This document shows, piece after piece, positions 1 through 6,462 of a DNA stretch of 12,209 bases (within the stretch, counting starts at the first letter, position 1; every line of letters begins with the position of its first letter). The position numbers and the translations under genes are program-made. The notes under the pieces were generated by a model. The model did no database searches, was not told the origin of the DNA, and saw only the letters and a list, made by a program, of their open reading frames with translations. Source of the DNA: Mollicutes bacterium (lineage in GTDB: Bacteria > Bacillota_I > Bacilli_A > Izemoplasmatales > Izemoplasmataceae); assembly GCA_003559585.1 (NCBI GenBank), contig PWKX01000058.1:1-12209 (forward strand). The letters are read 5' to 3'.

Positions 1-271
1 AGTTAACATCTTTTAAGATTGCGTTATCTAAACTCAAATCAGCGACGAGTTTCTTCAATCTTTCGTTCTCTTTTTCTAACTGCTTCAAACGTTTAGCATC
101 TGAAGCCGTTAAACTTCCATATTTGCTTCGCCACTTATAATAAGTCGCTTCACTCACTTCGATGTGCCTTACGGCTTCGCCAATCGTTTTTCCTTGGGCT
201 ATGAGAATCTCAACTTCTCTAAGTTTGACAATAATCTGTTCAACTGTGTGCGTGTTTTTTTCATAGTTCAT
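1..271 (-). CDS. IS3-family transposase OrfA (partial, C-terminus outside window)
   Basis: This encodes the N-terminal 90 residues of an IS3-type OrfA, the DNA-binding subunit normally joined to OrfB by programmed frameshifting. The translation starts MNYEKNTHTVEQIIVKLREV and contains the helix-turn-helix core GKTIGEAVRHIEVSEATYYK (about residues 27-46). A leucine-rich coiled coil follows (LKQLEKENERLKKLVADL), which in this family mediates dimerisation. The ATG at 271 is chosen because it opens this frame just after an AAGGA-like site. A nearby ATG at 275 stops after four codons. The gene runs off the left edge, so its intactness is unknown. Confidence 0.88.
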   Translation of the reverse strand, partial: MNYEKNTHTVEQIIVKLREVEILIAQGKTIGEAVRHIEVSEATYYKWRSKYGSLTASDAKRLKQLEKENERLKKLVADLSLDNAILKDVN

Positions 272-344
272 CCATCCTTCATTTGAGTTTAGTATATCAC
301 TTTTTCTCTCATTTAGGTTGGACCAACTTTTGGGGGGCACGTCA
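1..344 (-). mobile_element. IS3-family insertion sequence, 5' end, cut by window edge
   Basis: This is the start of an IS3-family element running leftward out of the window. It holds the 5' part of orfA and the terminal sequence beyond it. Read on the minus strand, the outer end begins TGACGTGCCCCCCAAAAGTT, which resembles the TG-starting, C-run plus AAAAGTT ends common in IS3 elements. The outer boundary at about 344 is inferred from that similarity. The other terminal repeat and orfB lie outside the window, so a target duplication cannot be checked. Confidence 0.75.
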
Positions 345-494
345 TTATTATATCACGGTTATAAATTTTAGTAAGCCGTTTATCTTTGAATCTCAATGTC
401 GGTCTTGTCTCACCCAACAAGGACTATGGGTAACGAATTTTCATCATATATTAAGAAAAAAGCCAAAAGTGATTAATAATAACTAAAAATAAAT

Positions 495-764
495 ATGATC
501 ACGTTAAGTGTGTTCAAAAAAGGCAACTGTCTAGGCAACGCTGTCATTGAGGACTTCTTTGGCATCCTTAAATCACAGATGTATTATAATGCGCCTTTTA
601 AAGTACCCTGACAGTTCATCTGATTTTAAAAAGCTTATATCAAATTTTATAATGAACTGTGCATTTTGTGTTAACTAAAAGGAATGACTTTGGTTCAATA
701 CCATCATCATTCCTTAAGTGTTGTTCAATTATTATTTTCTAACATATGGTTTTCAGTACATTAG
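495..764 (+). pseudogene. Decayed IS3-family OrfB (DDE transposase) C-terminal relic
   Basis: Three short frames together rebuild the end of an IS3 OrfB integrase. Frame one (495-611) encodes KKGNCLGNAVIEDFFGILKS, matching the conserved block RKGNCLDNAxxExFFxxLKSE that carries the catalytic glutamate. The usual Asp of DNA is Gly here. After a TGA the frame shifts, and 613-678 reads SSDFKKLISNFIMN before a TAA. A second shift gives 678-764, KGMTLVQYHHHSLSVVQ, matching the C-terminal KGMsPvqYRxHSL signature. The relic is on the opposite strand to the IS3 end at the left edge, so it is a separate, older insertion. Upstream, about 345-494 holds no gene. A WVTN stretch near 427 could be a trace of the first catalytic Asp block (WVTD), but that is weak. 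Confidence 0.8.
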
Positions 765-789
765 GATGATACGCCTTAATAAGGTTATA

Positions 790-1296
790 CTAAGCACTGA
801 TTTTTTTATGAATGCTTTTAGCGAACACTTCACTCACATAGCCTAGTAAAACACCCATAATCAAACCAATGATAGCTGGAAATAAGACGTCGCCTTCAAT
901 CCGCGCCCCTAAGGCAAAGAATGTTGAGGCTCCTATGAAGGCTCCTGGAATAAAGCCAAACCACTTAAGATGAGCTTGAAAGCACATAGCACCAGCACCA
1001 ACTGCGACTGCCACAAAGGCACCTACTAAATTAAAGCTAAAGATATGATTCCAAATCAGGACAATCACAACGCCCCATAGAATACCACTCATGTTAGCTG
1101 GTATCCCGCTTGTAACCGCATCTTTCCCTCCGCCTTTAGCATAGAAGGTTGCCCAACCTAAAAATCCTGCTGGGACTAAACCGTATAATGAGAAATCAAT
1201 GTCTAAACCTGCATAAATTTCATAAGCAAGGTTAAACAATCCAGCGAGTAAAAAGATACTGATGGTAACGGCTACTAAAAATTTATCGATTTTCAT
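790..1296 (-). CDS. DUF1097-family integral membrane protein
   Basis: A 168-residue, highly hydrophobic protein with about five or six membrane helices (near residues 5-26, 37-53, 68-85, 88-106, 112-131 and 137-156). Glycine- and alanine-rich helices with small loops fit the DUF1097 family, which includes E. coli YcdZ and has no established function. It is the last gene of the operon: only one base separates its ATG from the stop of the PEP-hydrolase-family gene, and AAGGGG lies eight bases upstream. Co-transcription suggests it moves or handles a substrate or product of the two soluble partners, but this is inference. It ends in TAG. No convincing terminator was seen between it and the IS relic. 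Family assignment comes from recognised sequence character, not a search. Confidence 0.8.
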   Translation of the reverse strand: MKIDKFLVAVTISIFLLAGLFNLAYEIYAGLDIDFSLYGLVPAGFLGWATFYAKGGGKDAVTSGIPANMSGILWGVVIVLIWNHIFSFNLVGAFVAVAVGAGAMCFQAHLKWFGFIPGAFIGASTFFALGARIEGDVLFPAIIGLIMGVLLGYVSEVFAKSIHKKISA

Positions 1297-1297
1297 A

Positions 1298-2134
1298 TTA
1301 AGACCCCTTTACTTTCAATGATTTAAATGATTTTACTTGATTAGTAATGGCTGTTTCGGTTGGTAATCGTTCAATGCTTGATGCGCCAAAGAAACCAGTG
1401 ATACCTGTGGTTTTTTCCATTACAAATTTGGCATCTTCAGGTTCTGCCACAGGCCCCCCGTGGACTATTACTTTAATGTCCGGGTTAACTTTAACAGCTG
1501 CATCACGTATTGCTTGTGTTTTTTTAGCTGCGTCTTCTAAGGTCATTGCCGTTTGAGCGCCAATGGTCCCTTTTGTGGTTAAGCCCATATGAGCAACTAA
1601 AACATCAGCGCCTGCTTTGGTCATTTTTACCGCATCATCTTCGTTAAAAACATATGGGGTTGTAAACATGCCTTGTTTATTGGCTTCTTCAATCATTGCA
1701 ACTTCTAAATCATAACCCATGTTTGTTTCTTCTAAGTTTTGACGGAAAGCACCATCAATCAAACCGACAGTCGGAAAGTTTTGAACACCGCTAAACCCAG
1801 CATGCTTTAAATCTCTAATAAAATAAGCCATGTCACGAAACGGATCTGTCCCGCACACACCAGCTAAGACTGGTGTATCCTTAGCAATCGGCAATACTTC
1901 TTTTGCCATATCCATGACAATTGCATTGGCATCGCCATAAGGCATCAAACCGGCTAATGACCCTCGCCCTGCCATACGGTAACGACCCGAATTATAAATA
2001 ATGATCAAATCAACAGCGCCACTTTGTGCAGATTTTGCTGAAATACCAGTTCCAGCACCAGCGCCAACAATGGCGTGTCCTTCTTTTAATTGCTTGTTTA
2101 AACGTTGGTGAATTTCCTCTTTTGTAAAAGCCAT
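1298..2134 (-). CDS. Phosphoenolpyruvate hydrolase family TIM-barrel protein
   Basis: A 278-residue soluble protein of the PEP_hydrolase family (PF09370, formerly called a TIM-barrel signal-transduction domain). Visible landmarks are the glycine-rich start GAGAGTGISAK (24-34), NSGRYRMAG (48-56), the family signature NFPTVGLIDGAFR (119-131), AHMGLT (181-186), VHGGPV (224-229) and GFFGASSIERLP (248-258). The length equals a single barrel. The same signatures recur in the N-terminus of the regulator encoded at 3547-5388. The gene follows the Tm-1-like gene with a two-base gap, and AGGAG lies eight bases before the ATG. In plant Tm-1 proteins these two domains form one polypeptide, so this pair looks like the bacterial split form. 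The reaction in this organism is not shown by the sequence; the family name is the only guide. Confidence 0.9.
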   Translation of the reverse strand: MAFTKEEIHQRLNKQLKEGHAIVGAGAGTGISAKSAQSGAVDLIIIYNSGRYRMAGRGSLAGLMPYGDANAIVMDMAKEVLPIAKDTPVLAGVCGTDPFRDMAYFIRDLKHAGFSGVQNFPTVGLIDGAFRQNLEETNMGYDLEVAMIEEANKQGMFTTPYVFNEDDAVKMTKAGADVLVAHMGLTTKGTIGAQTAMTLEDAAKKTQAIRDAAVKVNPDIKVIVHGGPVAEPEDAKFVMEKTTGITGFFGASSIERLPTETAITNQVKSFKSLKVKGS

Positions 2135-2136
2135 TT

Positions 2137-3354
2137 TTATTGCTCCTTTCTGTTCATGATCTCAATCAGTTTATCAGCCATCGCCACCGCGAAGCTTTGG
2201 TCATTAATATGTTCATCTTTTTCTATGAGTGCACATCGTGATTGATCAAGGTTTGCTTTTAAAGCATTAAACAGTGCTATGTTTTCATGAGAACTTTTAA
2301 ACGGCATGTCTGTATTATCCAGCATCGAAACACCTTTTAAAGGCAAGAACAAAGCAGCGTTGGCTGAAGCTTGATTCAATTTATTGGCAATGATCGTCCC
2401 CAGTTCTTTATTTTCTGCTTCATTAGTGCGCATCAATGTCACAGAGGCATTGTGTTCATAAAAATTTCGCCCTTCAAATTGACTAGGCACCGTATCAACA
2501 GGCCCAAAATTTACCATATCTAAAGCGCCAACTGATACAACTTGTGGCACATCGTGTTGACTGGCTGCATCTAAGCGTTTAGGACCCGCACTTAGCACAC
2601 CGCCAACCAGTTCATCACACCATTCAGTCGTGGTCAAATCCAACACACCTTTAAAGTATCCTGATTCAATCAACGCTTCCATTGAGCGACCACCTGCACC
2701 TGTGGCATGAAACACCACCACATCATAACCTTGTTTTTCAAGATGCGCTTTTGCCGCTTCAACTGCTGGGGTCGTTACCCCAAACATCGTGGCAGCAATC
2801 AATGGTTTTTTCGAGGGTTCAAGGTTTTTTTCTTCTTTAACCATGCCAACAATGGCGATGCTTGCGTTGGTTAATACTGTTTTTAAAATATCATTTAACC
2901 CCGCCACATCAACAACCGAATACATCATCATCACATCTTTTACCCCAACGTAACTAGAAACATCGCCAGCGGCCATGGTTGAGACTAAAACCTTGGGCAT
3001 GCCTACGGGCAAAATCTCCATAACTTTAGCCGCGATACTTGAGCCACCAGAACCACCTAGTGAAATGAATCCTGATAATTCATCATTTTCTAATAATGCT
3101 TGGGCTTTGATTTGTGCGCCTTTAGACATGATTTTTACATTTTTGCCACGATCTTCACTGCTTCTTAAATCATCGAGTTCATAACCCGCCGCTTTAGCAA
3201 CCTCATGGTTCGTGATGTCAGCTTTCACATGCGCATCAAACACACCTGCATCCATTAATACCGTTTTGACGCCTTTTGATTCAATGGTGTCTTTCACAAA
3301 CTGAAACTCTTTTGCTTTTGTGTCTAATGTTCCAACAATTAACACTTTTTTCAC
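2137..3354 (-). CDS. Tm-1-like ATP-binding domain protein (UPF0261)
   Basis: A 405-residue UPF0261 protein (PF06792). The N-terminal strand KKVLIVGTLDTKAKEF is typical of the family. Further signatures, numbered from the chosen start, are LGGSGGSS (99-106), VSTMAAGDVSSYVG (124-137), and a C-terminal-half motif ATGAGGRSMEALIESG followed by DLTTTEWCDELVGG. Homologous domains occur in tomato Tm-1, the antiviral protein that binds tobamovirus replicase, where ATP binding has been described. The bacterial role is not established. The start is placed at GTG 3354, not the ATG at 3369. The sequence GGAGG lies inside the first codons of the longer frame, eight bases before that GTG, and is a proper ribosome site. 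The gene is first in an operon with the PEP-hydrolase and DUF1097 genes. Confidence 0.9.
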   Translation of the reverse strand: MKKVLIVGTLDTKAKEFQFVKDTIESKGVKTVLMDAGVFDAHVKADITNHEVAKAAGYELDDLRSSEDRGKNVKIMSKGAQIKAQALLENDELSGFISLGGSGGSSIAAKVMEILPVGMPKVLVSTMAAGDVSSYVGVKDVMMMYSVVDVAGLNDILKTVLTNASIAIVGMVKEEKNLEPSKKPLIAATMFGVTTPAVEAAKAHLEKQGYDVVVFHATGAGGRSMEALIESGYFKGVLDLTTTEWCDELVGGVLSAGPKRLDAASQHDVPQVVSVGALDMVNFGPVDTVPSQFEGRNFYEHNASVTLMRTNEAENKELGTIIANKLNQASANAALFLPLKGVSMLDNTDMPFKSSHENIALFNALKANLDQSRCALIEKDEHINDQSFAVAMADKLIEIMNRKEQ

Positions 3355-3380
3355 AATGCATTCCTCCATTTAATCGTTTT

Positions 3381-3390
3381 GAACCGGTTC
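3381..3390. promoter_or_regulatory. Perfect 10-bp palindrome, candidate operator
   Basis: GAACCGGTTC is a perfect dyad lying ten bases downstream of the -10 box of the Tm-1-like operon, at roughly +3 to +12 from the expected start point. That position suits a repressor or roadblock. The binding protein is unknown; a LacI-type factor or the neighbouring Fis-type regulator are both possible. Confidence 0.45.
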
Positions 3391-3399
3391 GTTACCTAA

Positions 3400-3427
3400 A
3401 GTATACCCGTTATGAAAACGTTGTCAA
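3400..3427 (-). promoter_or_regulatory. Sigma-A promoter of the Tm-1-like operon
   Basis: On the minus strand, a consensus -35 TTGACA (3427-3422) and -10 TATACT (3405-3400) are separated by 16 bases. It faces the Tm-1-like gene and would start transcription near 3393, giving a leader of about 40 bases. The presence of a near-consensus sigma-A site means this operon does not need sigma-54. Confidence 0.85.
3413..3426. promoter_or_regulatory. Catabolite-responsive element (cre), CcpA-type site
   Basis: TGAAAACGTTGTCA on the plus strand matches the Bacillota cre consensus TGWAANCGNTNWCA at every position. It overlaps the -35 box and spacer of the Tm-1-like operon promoter, where CcpA binding normally represses. 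This predicts repression of the operon when a preferred sugar is available. No ccpA gene is in the window, so CcpA itself is inferred. Confidence 0.75.
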
Positions 3428-3441
3428 TATGAAAAAAGTTG

Positions 3442-3467
3442 CCCACTTTTTCCCACTTTCACACTTT
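3442..3467. repeat. Phased direct repeats upstream of the operon promoter
   Basis: CCCACTTT occurs at 3442-3449 and 3452-3459, and a variant CACACTTT at 3460-3467. Offsets are ten and eight bases, and the array starts 15 bases upstream of the -35 box. Read with the operon, the unit is AAAGTGGG. Placement about one helical turn apart and directly upstream suggests an activator site, or an A-tract bend. The neighbouring Fis-type regulator is a natural candidate to bind it; this is inference. Confidence 0.4.
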
Positions 3468-3523
3468 TTTCTTGTTTTCATCTTTTTATTTCATATAAAT
3501 CCCATAAAATCGTCGAATTATAT

Positions 3524-3550
3524 AAAAAAAGCGAGAAATCTCTTTCTCAC
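3524..3550 (-). terminator. Rho-independent terminator of the regulator gene
   Basis: On the minus strand GTGAGAAA pairs with TTTCTCGC across a GAGA loop (8 bp with one G-U), followed by seven T. The stop codon TGA of the regulator lies inside the stem. A shorter T run on the other side could also let it act weakly on plus-strand transcripts. Confidence 0.85.
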
Positions 3551-5388
3551 TTTTTAACATCACTTTTTTTTGATAAATGATATTTTTGAAGTTTATTATA
3601 AAGTGTGCGTCTTGAAACCCCCAAAGCTTTAGCAACACGGGTTTGGTTCCAATTGTGTTTCATCAACTCTGAAAGAATCAATTCCTTTTCAATCACCATT
3701 GAGGTATTTTTAATATGGCTACTTAAGGTTTCTTCTTCTTTGTGGCTTGCTAGATGGGCTGGCAAACATGATAAATCAACTAAACCGTCATCACACATGA
3801 TCACACCACGTTCTAAAACATTTTTTAACTCTCGCACATTGCCTGGCCAATCATAGGACATCAAAGCTTCGACCACAGGTTTAGTCACCTCAACTTTGAC
3901 ACCATGCCTCTCAGAGATTTTAGCTAAAAAAGCATGAACAAAAACTGGGATATCTTCTTTATGTTCTTTTAAGGGTGGTAAGGTTCGGTTTAACACGGTT
4001 AAAAGATAATATAGGTCTTCTCTAAATAACCCTTTTTTTACAAGTACTTTTAACTCCGTATTAGCCGTCGCGATCACCCTAATGTCTAACGTGATGGTTT
4101 CAGAGCCTCCTAGTCGCTGAAACTCTTTATCTTGAATCGCTTGTAATAATTTACCTTGTACGCTTAAAGATAAATCATTGACATTATCTAAAAACAACGT
4201 CCCTTGATTGGCTTTTTCTAAATGGCCAATGTGCCGAGACTCACTGCCGTGAAATGCGCCCTTTTCATACCCAAACAGTTCGGTTTCAACCATCGCCTCA
4301 GGCATCGACGCACAGTTCATTTTTTTTAGTGGGTACATGGCTCTAGGACTGTTATAATGAATGGCTTTGACAACCAAGTCTTTTCCAGTCCCACTTTCAC
4401 CTTCAATTAAAGTATTTGCGTTATACTGTGAAACTTTATCTACCCAATGCATTAAATCTTTCATGGGTTTACTCTCGCCTAAAATAGCCCCGACACCCTC
4501 ACGGGCTTTCAAACGTTTTTTAAGTGTTTCATTTTCCATCTCTAAAAGTGACACACGGTTCATGTTTTTAAATTGCTCAGTCGCTTTTTCTAGTGAGGCC
4601 TCTTTTGGTAACGTATCAAAGACAGATCCCCCAAAATAACCCACAACAGGTGTTTCTTCATAAAAGCGTTTAATCACATCTTTATCTTTGACAAAGGCGC
4701 CACCATAGATTAAGGGTATCGTTAACGGACTAAGGGCAAGGACCTCTTCAAACACCTCGCGTGCTTTATGGATTAAATGTGACAAATGTGCTTCTTTTTT
4801 TTCTGTTTCAACAGGCAGTTTACTGGCTGTCCAGCCAAAATGTAAACAAAGCACATCAACTTTGTCCTTAGCCATCTTGATGGCTTCATCTAACGTAACC
4901 GCAAAAGCCACTGTTAATAACCCTTCAGCTTGAGCGGTTCGCATAAGCTTGACTTCTTGATCAAACCCTTGATCCTCAGATTCTAAAAATGCGCGGTAAG
5001 CCCCATCAATTAAACTAACGGTTGGAAAATTATTCACCCCGTGAAAGCCATCACGCTTGATGGTTTTCACAAACGCTGCGTGATCGATTAACGGATCTTG
5101 CGCACATGCACCAAAAATAACAGGAATATGTTTAATTCTAGGAATCACTTCTTTTTTAGAAAAAGCACGGACAGCTTGGTTGCTATTTTCAAACGGCAAC
5201 AACGATGCCATTGAAGAAACACCAGCCATTCGAAAACGACCAGCATTCAAACAAGCGACCATATCAGCCCCACCAACCTCAGCTTGTCTAGCACTGCGAC
5301 CGTTGCCAATAGAAACCCCAATTAACGGTGCTTTTTGATCGATAGATAGCTTAAATTTTTCAAGCATGCTTTGCTTATTCGTTGTCAT
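3547..5388 (-). CDS. TIM-barrel sensor / AAA+ (NtrC-type) / Fis-HTH transcriptional regulator
   Basis: A 613-residue one-component regulator. Residues 10-275 are a PEP-hydrolase-family barrel with the same signatures as the downstream enzyme (NAGRFRMAG 48-56, NFPTVSLIDGAYR 120-132). A short coiled coil (279-295) leads to a sigma-54-activator AAA+ domain (about 300-530) with Walker A GESGTGKD (330-337). A Fis-type helix-turn-helix follows at 579-603. Three hallmarks are altered. The sigma-54-contact loop GAFTGA is GAFHGS (377-382), Walker B LFLDE is LFLDN (397-402), and the second arginine of FREDLYYRL is Leu462. Together with the sigma-A promoter of the adjacent operon, this suggests a ligand-responsive DNA-binding protein rather than a working sigma-54 remodeller. 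The start ATG has an unusually close AGAGG; Met8 is the only nearby alternative and is spaced worse. Confidence 0.9.
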   Translation of the reverse strand: MTTNKQSMLEKFKLSIDQKAPLIGVSIGNGRSARQAEVGGADMVACLNAGRFRMAGVSSMASLLPFENSNQAVRAFSKKEVIPRIKHIPVIFGACAQDPLIDHAAFVKTIKRDGFHGVNNFPTVSLIDGAYRAFLESEDQGFDQEVKLMRTAQAEGLLTVAFAVTLDEAIKMAKDKVDVLCLHFGWTASKLPVETEKKEAHLSHLIHKAREVFEEVLALSPLTIPLIYGGAFVKDKDVIKRFYEETPVVGYFGGSVFDTLPKEASLEKATEQFKNMNRVSLLEMENETLKKRLKAREGVGAILGESKPMKDLMHWVDKVSQYNANTLIEGESGTGKDLVVKAIHYNSPRAMYPLKKMNCASMPEAMVETELFGYEKGAFHGSESRHIGHLEKANQGTLFLDNVNDLSLSVQGKLLQAIQDKEFQRLGGSETITLDIRVIATANTELKVLVKKGLFREDLYYLLTVLNRTLPPLKEHKEDIPVFVHAFLAKISERHGVKVEVTKPVVEALMSYDWPGNVRELKNVLERGVIMCDDGLVDLSCLPAHLASHKEEETLSSHIKNTSMVIEKELILSELMKHNWNQTRVAKALGVSRRTLYNKLQKYHLSKKSDVKK

Positions 5389-5413
5389 CCCTCTTTACTG
5401 TAAGCTTTCTTGT

Positions 5414-5442
5414 ATGATATTTTACCGTTTATTTAGTGACCA
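5414..5442 (-). promoter_or_regulatory. Candidate promoter of the regulator gene
   Basis: On the minus strand, TGGTCA (5442-5437) and TATCAT (5419-5414) are 17 bases apart, predicting a leader of about 20 bases before the regulator ATG. The -35 box matches four of six positions. It overlaps a direct repeat AGATGGT-N5-AGATGGT, which could be an operator. The support is moderate. Confidence 0.4.
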
Positions 5443-5628
5443 TCTCTTAAACCATCTGACATCCGCATACGATATCACGTTCACTTTCAGCGTGACATGA
5501 TAAAAGCGGAGTGGCTTTAACAGCTACTTTAAACTTTTACATAATACCAAAAGACATTGACATAAATATAGTACCAAGCTAAACAGATATAGACAATGCT
5601 TTTTGAAAAGCAACAACATTATGAGCCA

Positions 5629-5657
5629 GATTAACTTAGCGCTAAGCTAAGTTAATC
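5629..5657. other. Perfect 12-bp inverted repeat spanning the hydrolase stop codon
   Basis: GATTAACTTAGC (5629-5640) and GCTAAGTTAATC (5646-5657) are perfect reverse complements around a five-base loop. The TAA stop of the alpha/beta hydrolase lies in one arm. No T run follows on either strand, so it is not a standard intrinsic terminator; it may protect the 3' end or be a protein site. The rest of the gap to the regulator (5389-5628) holds only the candidate promoter and small imperfect dyads such as TCACG...CGTGA at about 5475-5495. I see no gene there. Confidence 0.6.
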
Positions 5658-6374
5658 ACCTTTCATGAACGTCATGATTAAAGACACTGTGATTTGGTGT
5701 TGTTCATGAACGGTGATACGGGCATCGTTATCACCACGCTGCGAGCCATAATACCCAAAGTAAGCATGATTGCCACCTTCAATCTCATGATAGCTGGTAT
5801 CACTTGGTAGTAAAGCTTGTCTATCCTCAAAAGCGTCTAAATCCATCACACCATCAAGTGATGCGGTGATGGATAAGATAGGGATCTCTTTACTTGATAA
5901 ATCAACACTGCTTGGAGGGTAAGCGGCTAGTAAGATTAAACCATCTAATTTATCATCATGCTCATCAACCACATAGGTGGCACTGGCCCCACCTAAAGAG
6001 TGTCCAGCGATAAACCAAGGTCGGTCACTTTCTTCATAAACATCTAAAAACGCAAAGCGGTTTAAGATGGCTAAGTTTAATGGCATCTTCGTGATCCACA
6101 CATTCACACCTTCTTGTGCGAGTAAATTAGCAAAGTATAGATAACTCTTAGCCTCAACAAGACCACCTGGGTAAAAGACTAGATTAGCCACAGGCTCTTC
6201 TGCATAGATGATGTAGGCATCTGAGGTTTCTTCTACATCTAAGGTTATATGATCAAACACATCATCCTTGGGACTACTTGATAGAAACGATACACCGATA
6301 ATAACAAATAATCCTAAAAGCAATATTATAGAGACGATGATGATGAAAATCTTCATTAACTTACCCTTATTCAT
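5652..6374 (-). CDS. Membrane-anchored alpha/beta hydrolase
   Basis: A 240-residue serine hydrolase. An N-terminal lysine-rich stretch precedes one long hydrophobic helix (about 8-31) with no obvious cleavage site, so the enzyme is probably anchored with its catalytic domain outside the membrane. The fold is shown by VFYPGG (67-72, oxyanion side), the nucleophile elbow GHSLGG (124-129, Ser126), the acid in SLDGVMD (about Asp174) and the catalytic histidine in GGNHAYFG (His203). The substrate cannot be told; carboxyl esters are usual for the fold. The start is set at ATG 6374, with GAGAGG seven to eight bases upstream. The longer in-frame start at 6422 would include the TATAAT box and is rejected. 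The gene appears to be transcribed alone. Confidence 0.88.
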   Translation of the reverse strand: MNKGKLMKIFIIIVSIILLLGLFVIIGVSFLSSSPKDDVFDHITLDVEETSDAYIIYAEEPVANLVFYPGGLVEAKSYLYFANLLAQEGVNVWITKMPLNLAILNRFAFLDVYEESDRPWFIAGHSLGGASATYVVDEHDDKLDGLILLAAYPPSSVDLSSKEIPILSITASLDGVMDLDAFEDRQALLPSDTSYHEIEGGNHAYFGYYGSQRGDNDARITVHEQHQITVSLIMTFMKGD

Positions 6375-6407
6375 AATGACACCTCTCACATATGCAAAGT
6401 TAAAAAT

Positions 6408-6416
6408 ATTATAACA
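6408..6416 (-). promoter_or_regulatory. Extended -10 promoter of the hydrolase gene
   Basis: On the minus strand, TGTTATAAT gives a perfect -10 with the TG extension; the -35 region is poor. It lies 34 bases upstream of the chosen hydrolase ATG, which supports that start. The expected -35 region falls in or beside the hairpin at 6430-6460. Confidence 0.6.
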
Positions 6417-6429
6417 TAGCACCTAAAAG

Positions 6430-6460
6430 TAAAGCACTGTTCAAAGTGAACGGTGCTTTA
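6430..6460 (-). terminator. Hairpin terminator after the DUF4145/solute-binding gene
   Basis: TAAAGCACTGTTCA and TGAACGGTGCTTTA form a 14-bp stem with one imperfect pair and a three-base loop. It sits two bases beyond the stop codon of the gene at 6463-7584. The following T tract is short (ACTTTTAGG), so termination may be partial, with read-through into the hydrolase gene possible. Confidence 0.65.
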
Positions 6461-6462
6461 CC

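Noticed and set aside
283..486. Open frame of 67 codons on the plus strand
   Set aside because: It begins inside the IS3 terminal sequence, has no ribosome site and no protein-like composition; at most it carries a faint IS3 orfB trace (WVTN).
3355..3369. ATG at 3369 as the start of the Tm-1-like protein
   Set aside because: The five extra codons contain the GGAGG ribosome site that serves the GTG at 3354.
3370..3546. Sigma-54 (-24/-12) promoter expected next to an NtrC-type regulator
   Set aside because: No TGGCAC-N5-TTGC-like pair was found on the minus strand; a strong sigma-A promoter is present instead.
1347..4639. Several plus-strand frames of 69-93 codons inside or across the minus-strand genes (for example 1347-1556, 2975-3184, 3276-3557, 3605-3856, 4361-4639)
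   Set aside because: They lie opposite well-supported conserved genes, lack ribosome sites and match no family.
5557..5562. TTGACA on the plus strand as a promoter
   Set aside because: The best -10 at correct spacing (TAAACA) is poor and it would only transcribe antisense into the hydrolase gene.
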